A DNA stretch of 8,300 nucleotides from JBOGDS01 sp050743075 (lineage in GTDB: Bacteria > Actinomycetota > Actinomycetes > Jiangellales > Jiangellaceae): NCBI GenBank assembly GCA_050743075.1, contig JBOGDS010000122.1, forward strand, positions 1 to 8,300, given 5' to 3'. This document shows, piece after piece, positions 5,815 to 8,300 of this stretch. The position numbers were made by a program, and so were the translations under genes. Position 1 is the stretch's first letter. Each line of letters begins with the position of its first letter. The notes under the pieces were generated by a model. It was given only the letters and a program-made list of their open reading frames with translations, searched no databases and was not told the DNA's origin.

Positions 5815-6116
5815 GGCGTCTCCTCGGCGACATTGCGGGGACCCGCCACATCGTGCCACGCCCAGCCGCGCACATCATCCCCGGCGAAAACGCTAGCGGG
5901 AGGTAGATGACGCCGGGGTCGGGTTGCCGACACGGGCACGGTTCCCTCGCGATGCTCGCGCCGACGGGTGCGAGAAGGAACAGTGCGCCGCTCTCGACCG
6001 GTGCCACCGCTTCCCGATGACAACCGAATGACGACACTGCGAACCCTGCCCCATCATGGACACCTCGCTCAGGCGATCTCCGCGGCCATGCGTCTCGGCG
6101 GGGCTTGGCGGACTGG
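5815..6116. other. Intergenic region upstream of pruA, no gene seen
   Basis: These 302 bases lie between the end of the DUF6912 gene and the pruA start, both on the minus strand. They should contain the pruA promoter. Only weak -10-like sequences are visible on the minus strand, such as CACGAT within GGCACGATG near 5850, with no convincing -35. The plus-strand open frames here are short and lack ribosome binding sites. The only clear structure is the imperfect hairpin at 5941-5981. Confidence 0.55.
5941..5981. other. Imperfect inverted repeat between the DUF6912 gene and pruA
   Basis: GTTCCCTCGC (5941-5950) pairs with GCGAGAAGGAAC (5970-5981) as two 5-bp stems separated by a 2-base bulge, with a 19-base loop that can itself pair partly. 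It lies about 135 bases downstream of the DUF6912 stop and about 125 bases upstream of pruA. It may be a terminator-like hairpin for the upstream operon, although there is no T-run, or a binding site in the pruA control region. Confidence 0.35.
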
Positions 6117-6590
6117 TCAGCCCGCGACCAGGTCGGCGATCTCCTGGGTGGCGAACCAGAGCAGCTCGAAGCCCTCCGCCTCCTCGACGGCGGGCGCATC
6201 ATCCCCACCGGAAGCGGCGAGCGCAACCACCGCGGCGCGTATGGCCGGCTCCGCCGCGCCGTCATCGACGTGCACGGCACCGACGTCGACAAGGCGCACC
6301 GTGCCGGGAAGCCGGACCGTCAACGCGCCGGCCGGCGGATCAACCCGAACGTCGGCCACGTCGGCAGCCACCACGACCCGCCGCGCCGGGGCGGCAGGAG
6401 ATGCCGCCAGCAGCCGCAGCGACACCCGAGCCGCCTCCGTCAGCGCCGCGTACTCCAGCTCCTCCGGGTGGGCGTCCGGCAGGGCAGCCAGCAGCGCCGG
6501 CGTCACCGCACAACCCGACGCCGCCGAGAGCCACCCGGTCGAGGACAGCTCGGTCAGCATCGGCATCGTCGCCGCGATGAAGACGCGCAT
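6117..6590 (-). CDS. DUF6912 family protein
   Basis: The 157-residue protein matches my memory of the actinobacterial DUF6912 family. It begins MRVFIAATMPML, has the block HPEELEYAALTEAARVSLRLL (41-61), a strand-rich middle with RRVVVAADVADV (70-81) and AVHVDD (105-110), and ends with EGFELLWFATQEIADL (139-154). No function is established that I know of. It appears cytosolic, with no signal peptide or membrane segment. The ATG (6590-6588) overlaps the stop of the patatin-like gene as TGATG, so it is probably translationally coupled to it; the frame extends further upstream, but only antisense-like residues precede this ATG. The tight coupling suggests shared expression with the lipid genes, though in other genomes the family may sit in different contexts. 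Confidence 0.85.
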   Translation of the reverse strand: MRVFIAATMPMLTELSSTGWLSAASGCAVTPALLAALPDAHPEELEYAALTEAARVSLRLLAASPAAPARRVVVAADVADVRVDPPAGALTVRLPGTVRLVDVGAVHVDDGAAEPAIRAAVVALAASGGDDAPAVEEAEGFELLWFATQEIADLVAG

Positions 6591-7558
6591 CAGCCGGCGC
6601 TCGCCCCGCGCCATGCGCCGCCGCCGGCCAGGGCGGCCGCGGTGGTCCGCAGCGAGGTCTCCAGGACCCGGGTGCGCCGGGTGACCTGCATGACGTTCAC
6701 GCCGATCGCCTCCAGATCCTCCCGGCCCGGGCCGAGGATCGTGACCCTGGTGCCCTCCCGGCGTAGCTTCGCCGCCTCGCGCAGGCACCGGCGGGTCACC
6801 GCGGCCCGCCACCGCCGTTCCATCCTGCCCAGCAGCGAGCGGGGTTGATCCGATTCAGTCATGACCAGCGGCGCGACGACGTACACCTCGTCCAGGCCGA
6901 GCCCGGCCAGCAGGTCGACCGAGGTCCCCGAGCAGGCGCCGCCGTCGACGTAGCGGTGCCCGCCGATCGTCACCGGCGAGAACCACGCGGGGATCGCGCA
7001 GGACGCCATCACCGCCTCGGCCAGCGCGGCCGGCGGCTCGCCCGGCCGGCCGAACGGCACCCGGCGACCGGTCTCGTAGTCCATGGCGACGATCCAGACC
7101 CCCGGGTGGGCCGACCACGTACCGCCCGGCGCCACCGCTCCGACCAGCTCGCCCACGTCGTCCAGCGAACCGCGCCCGGCCGGCAGCAGCGCGGACAGCA
7201 CCGCCGTCGGGGGAAGCCGCCGCAGCCTGCGCACGTTGCGCCGCACCAGGGCGGCCGAGCCCAGACCCGGCCGCGGAAGCGGCGGCAAAGCCCCGCCGGT
7301 GGAGCGGTCGTAGTCCCACGGGAAGCCCGCCAGCGGCCCCTGCCCGATCGGACGGCCCAGCTGGTGATCGCGCAACTGCCGCGGCGTGACCCCCGCGCCG
7401 AGCAAGGCGGCCAGCACCGAGCCGGCCGACGTCCCGACGATGTGCTCGCAGGTCCGCAGGTCGACGCCCGCGGCGTCCTCGAGCGCGCACAGCGCGCCCA
7501 CGGCCCACGCGGCGCCGAGCACTCCGCCGGCGCCGAGCACGAGTCCGCGCCGTGGCAC
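6590..7558 (-). CDS. Patatin-like phospholipase / acyl hydrolase
   Basis: The 322-residue product is a patatin-like serine hydrolase with a Ser-Asp dyad, which cleaves acyl chains from phospholipids or other lipids. The glycine-rich oxyanion loop GAGGVLGAAW is at 9-18, the nucleophile elbow GTSAGS at 42-47 (Ser44), and the catalytic Asp205 in YVDGGACSGTSVDLL. The motif AVMASCAIPAWFSPV (182-196) before the Asp is also typical. No signal peptide or membrane segment is obvious, so it is probably cytosolic or peripheral. Two GTG codons compete: 7564, with GAAGGGG practically touching it, and 7558, with the same site 5 bases away. I chose 7558. The gene begins within a few bases of the acyltransferase stop at 7569 and its own stop overlaps the DUF6912 start. 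Substrate and physiological role are inferred only: release or remodelling of acyl chains beside an acyltransferase of storage-lipid type. Confidence 0.92.
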   Translation of the reverse strand: MPRRGLVLGAGGVLGAAWAVGALCALEDAAGVDLRTCEHIVGTSAGSVLAALLGAGVTPRQLRDHQLGRPIGQGPLAGFPWDYDRSTGGALPPLPRPGLGSAALVRRNVRRLRRLPPTAVLSALLPAGRGSLDDVGELVGAVAPGGTWSAHPGVWIVAMDYETGRRVPFGRPGEPPAALAEAVMASCAIPAWFSPVTIGGHRYVDGGACSGTSVDLLAGLGLDEVYVVAPLVMTESDQPRSLLGRMERRWRAAVTRRCLREAAKLRREGTRVTILGPGREDLEAIGVNVMQVTRRTRVLETSLRTTAAALAGGGAWRGASAG

Positions 7559-7568
7559 GCTCACCCCT

Positions 7569-8300
7569 TCAGTGTGCCAACCCGCGTGCGGGCGCCTCAG
7601 CCAGCTCCGCCAGCGCGTCGGGCAGGCATTGCGCCAGCACGTCGACGTCGGGCATCGCGTCGCGGTCGGCGTTGAGGCCGTAGTAGACGCCGCCGTCGTA
7701 CGACGTCAGCCCCACCGCGACGGCCTGGCCGCGCGCCAGCGGCACGACCGGGTGGGCGGCCAGCAGCCGGGCGCCACCGGCGTAGAGCGGCATCTGCGGG
7801 CCGGGCACGTTGCTGACGACGAGGTTGAACAGCCGCCGCGACAGTCCCGACGCGACCCGCGCCCCGAGTGCGTGCAGCGTCGGGGGCGCGAACCCGGCCA
7901 GCCCGACGAGGGCCTCGGCGCCGACGGCCTGACCGGTCTGCTTGTGCGCATTCATCGCGTACGAGACACGGTGCAGCCGCACGACCGGGTTGGGCTCGCC
8001 CACCGGTAGATCGACGAGGTAGGACGCCACCCGGTTGCCGAGCGCACCGTGCTGCTCGGCGGTCCGCACGCTGACCGGACCAGCGCCCGCACCGTCGTCG
8101 CGGCCCGCACCGGTTCCCGCGGGTCAGCAGCCAGGTCCGCAGCGCACCGGCGACGGTCGCCAGCACGACGTCGTTGACGGTGCCGCCGTGGGTGGTTCGG
8201 TTGCGCCGGTAGTCGTCGAGCCTGGTGTCGGCGGTCGCGTACCGCCGCCCAGCGCCCACCGTGGCGTTGAGCGGGCTGGCCGGAGCCGGCCGGGCAGCGG
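7569..8300 (-). pseudogene. WS/DGAT-type wax ester synthase / diacylglycerol acyltransferase, C-terminal half, frame broken
   Basis: Members of this family make wax esters or triacylglycerol from acyl-CoA. The catalytic HHxxxDG lies in the N-terminal half, outside the window. From 8300 the frame reads PLNATVGAGRRYATADTRL and then GGTVNDVVLATVAGALRTWL, classic for the family. After codons for TRG the frame fails. A different frame gives PVRAATTVRALV, and a third gives VSVRTAEQHGALGNRVASYL, then NVPGPQMPLYAGGARLL and SYDGGVYYGLNADRDAMPDV to the stop at 7569. Comparing these with the family pattern, one G is missing from a run at 8116-8118 (GGG where GGGG is expected) and one C at 8077-8078 (CC where CCC is expected, giving the usual LVPVSVR). 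The rest is well conserved, with no other damage. This is either a recent pseudogene or two homopolymer sequencing errors. An in-frame ATG-less fragment such as 7569-8069 could not act alone. Confidence 0.85.

Noticed and set aside
4195..5910. A 571-codon plus-strand open frame covering nearly all of pruA
   Set aside because: It mirrors the pruA codon pattern on the opposite strand, with Val, Asp, Gly and Arg bias and no domain, whereas pruA has complete catalytic motifs.
5897..5946. Third ECF-type -35 (GGGAAC at 5946-5941, minus strand) as a SigE-dependent promoter of pruA
   Set aside because: No GTT occurs at the required 18-19 base distance; the motif is part of the hairpin arm.
7569..8300. 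Programmed ribosomal frameshifting in the acyltransferase gene
   Set aside because: Two shifts in one gene would be needed, there is no slippery heptamer or obvious stimulatory structure, and the WS/DGAT family is not known for recoding.
1..8300. CRISPR array, insertion sequence, integrase, tRNA or rRNA gene
   Set aside because: No spaced repeats, transposase motifs, terminal inverted repeats, tRNA cloverleaf or rRNA sequence was seen on either strand.

Overview
The window is GC-rich (coding third positions almost all G or C), uses GTG start codons heavily, and carries gene families and an arrangement typical of an actinobacterium. The clearest taxonomic clue is an O-methyltransferase gene divergent from a sigE-type sigma factor operon, as at Rv1220c-Rv1221 of Mycobacterium tuberculosis. 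The genus cannot be fixed from the sequence; a non-mycobacterial actinomycete seems likely because an RseB-like gene sits between the anti-sigma factor gene and the next gene.

Positions 1-2702 (minus strand): a cell-envelope stress operon in the order ECF sigma factor (sigE type), membrane-anchored zinc anti-sigma factor (RseA-like), secreted RseB-like sensor, and the first 74 codons of a fourth gene that is probably an HtrA-like protease. The first three genes are joined by 4-base GTGA overlaps and the fourth begins 26 bases downstream, so they should be co-transcribed and translationally coupled. Upstream of sigE there are two promoter-like pairs of the GGGAAC / GTT type recognised by SigE/SigH/SigR-class factors, one overlapping a 15-bp tandem repeat. 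This suggests autoregulation.

Positions 2703-3423 (plus strand): the divergent class I SAM-dependent O-methyltransferase gene. It has no ATG, GTG or TTG at a sensible place and appears to start at ATC behind a strong Shine-Dalgarno sequence. Positions 3424-3538 are a short convergent intergenic region.

Positions 3539-5814 (minus strand): pruA, encoding 1-pyrroline-5-carboxylate dehydrogenase of proline and arginine catabolism, followed after 38 bases by an unrecognised 202-residue helical protein with a disordered tail. No proline dehydrogenase gene is seen next to pruA. Positions 5815-6116 are non-coding as far as I can tell and contain the pruA upstream region and one imperfect hairpin.

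Positions 6117-8300 (minus strand): a tightly packed lipid-related unit made of the C-terminal half of a WS/DGAT-type wax ester synthase / diacylglycerol acyltransferase, a patatin-like phospholipase, and a DUF6912 protein. The acyltransferase reading frame is broken by two apparent single-base deletions about 40 bases apart, each in a short homopolymer; this is either a real pseudogene or a sequencing error.

I found no CRISPR array, mobile element, tRNA or rRNA, and nothing that amounts to a clearly new biological system. The observations most worth a second look are the double sigE promoter with its repeat, the disrupted acyltransferase, the ATC start, and the unknown gene after pruA.
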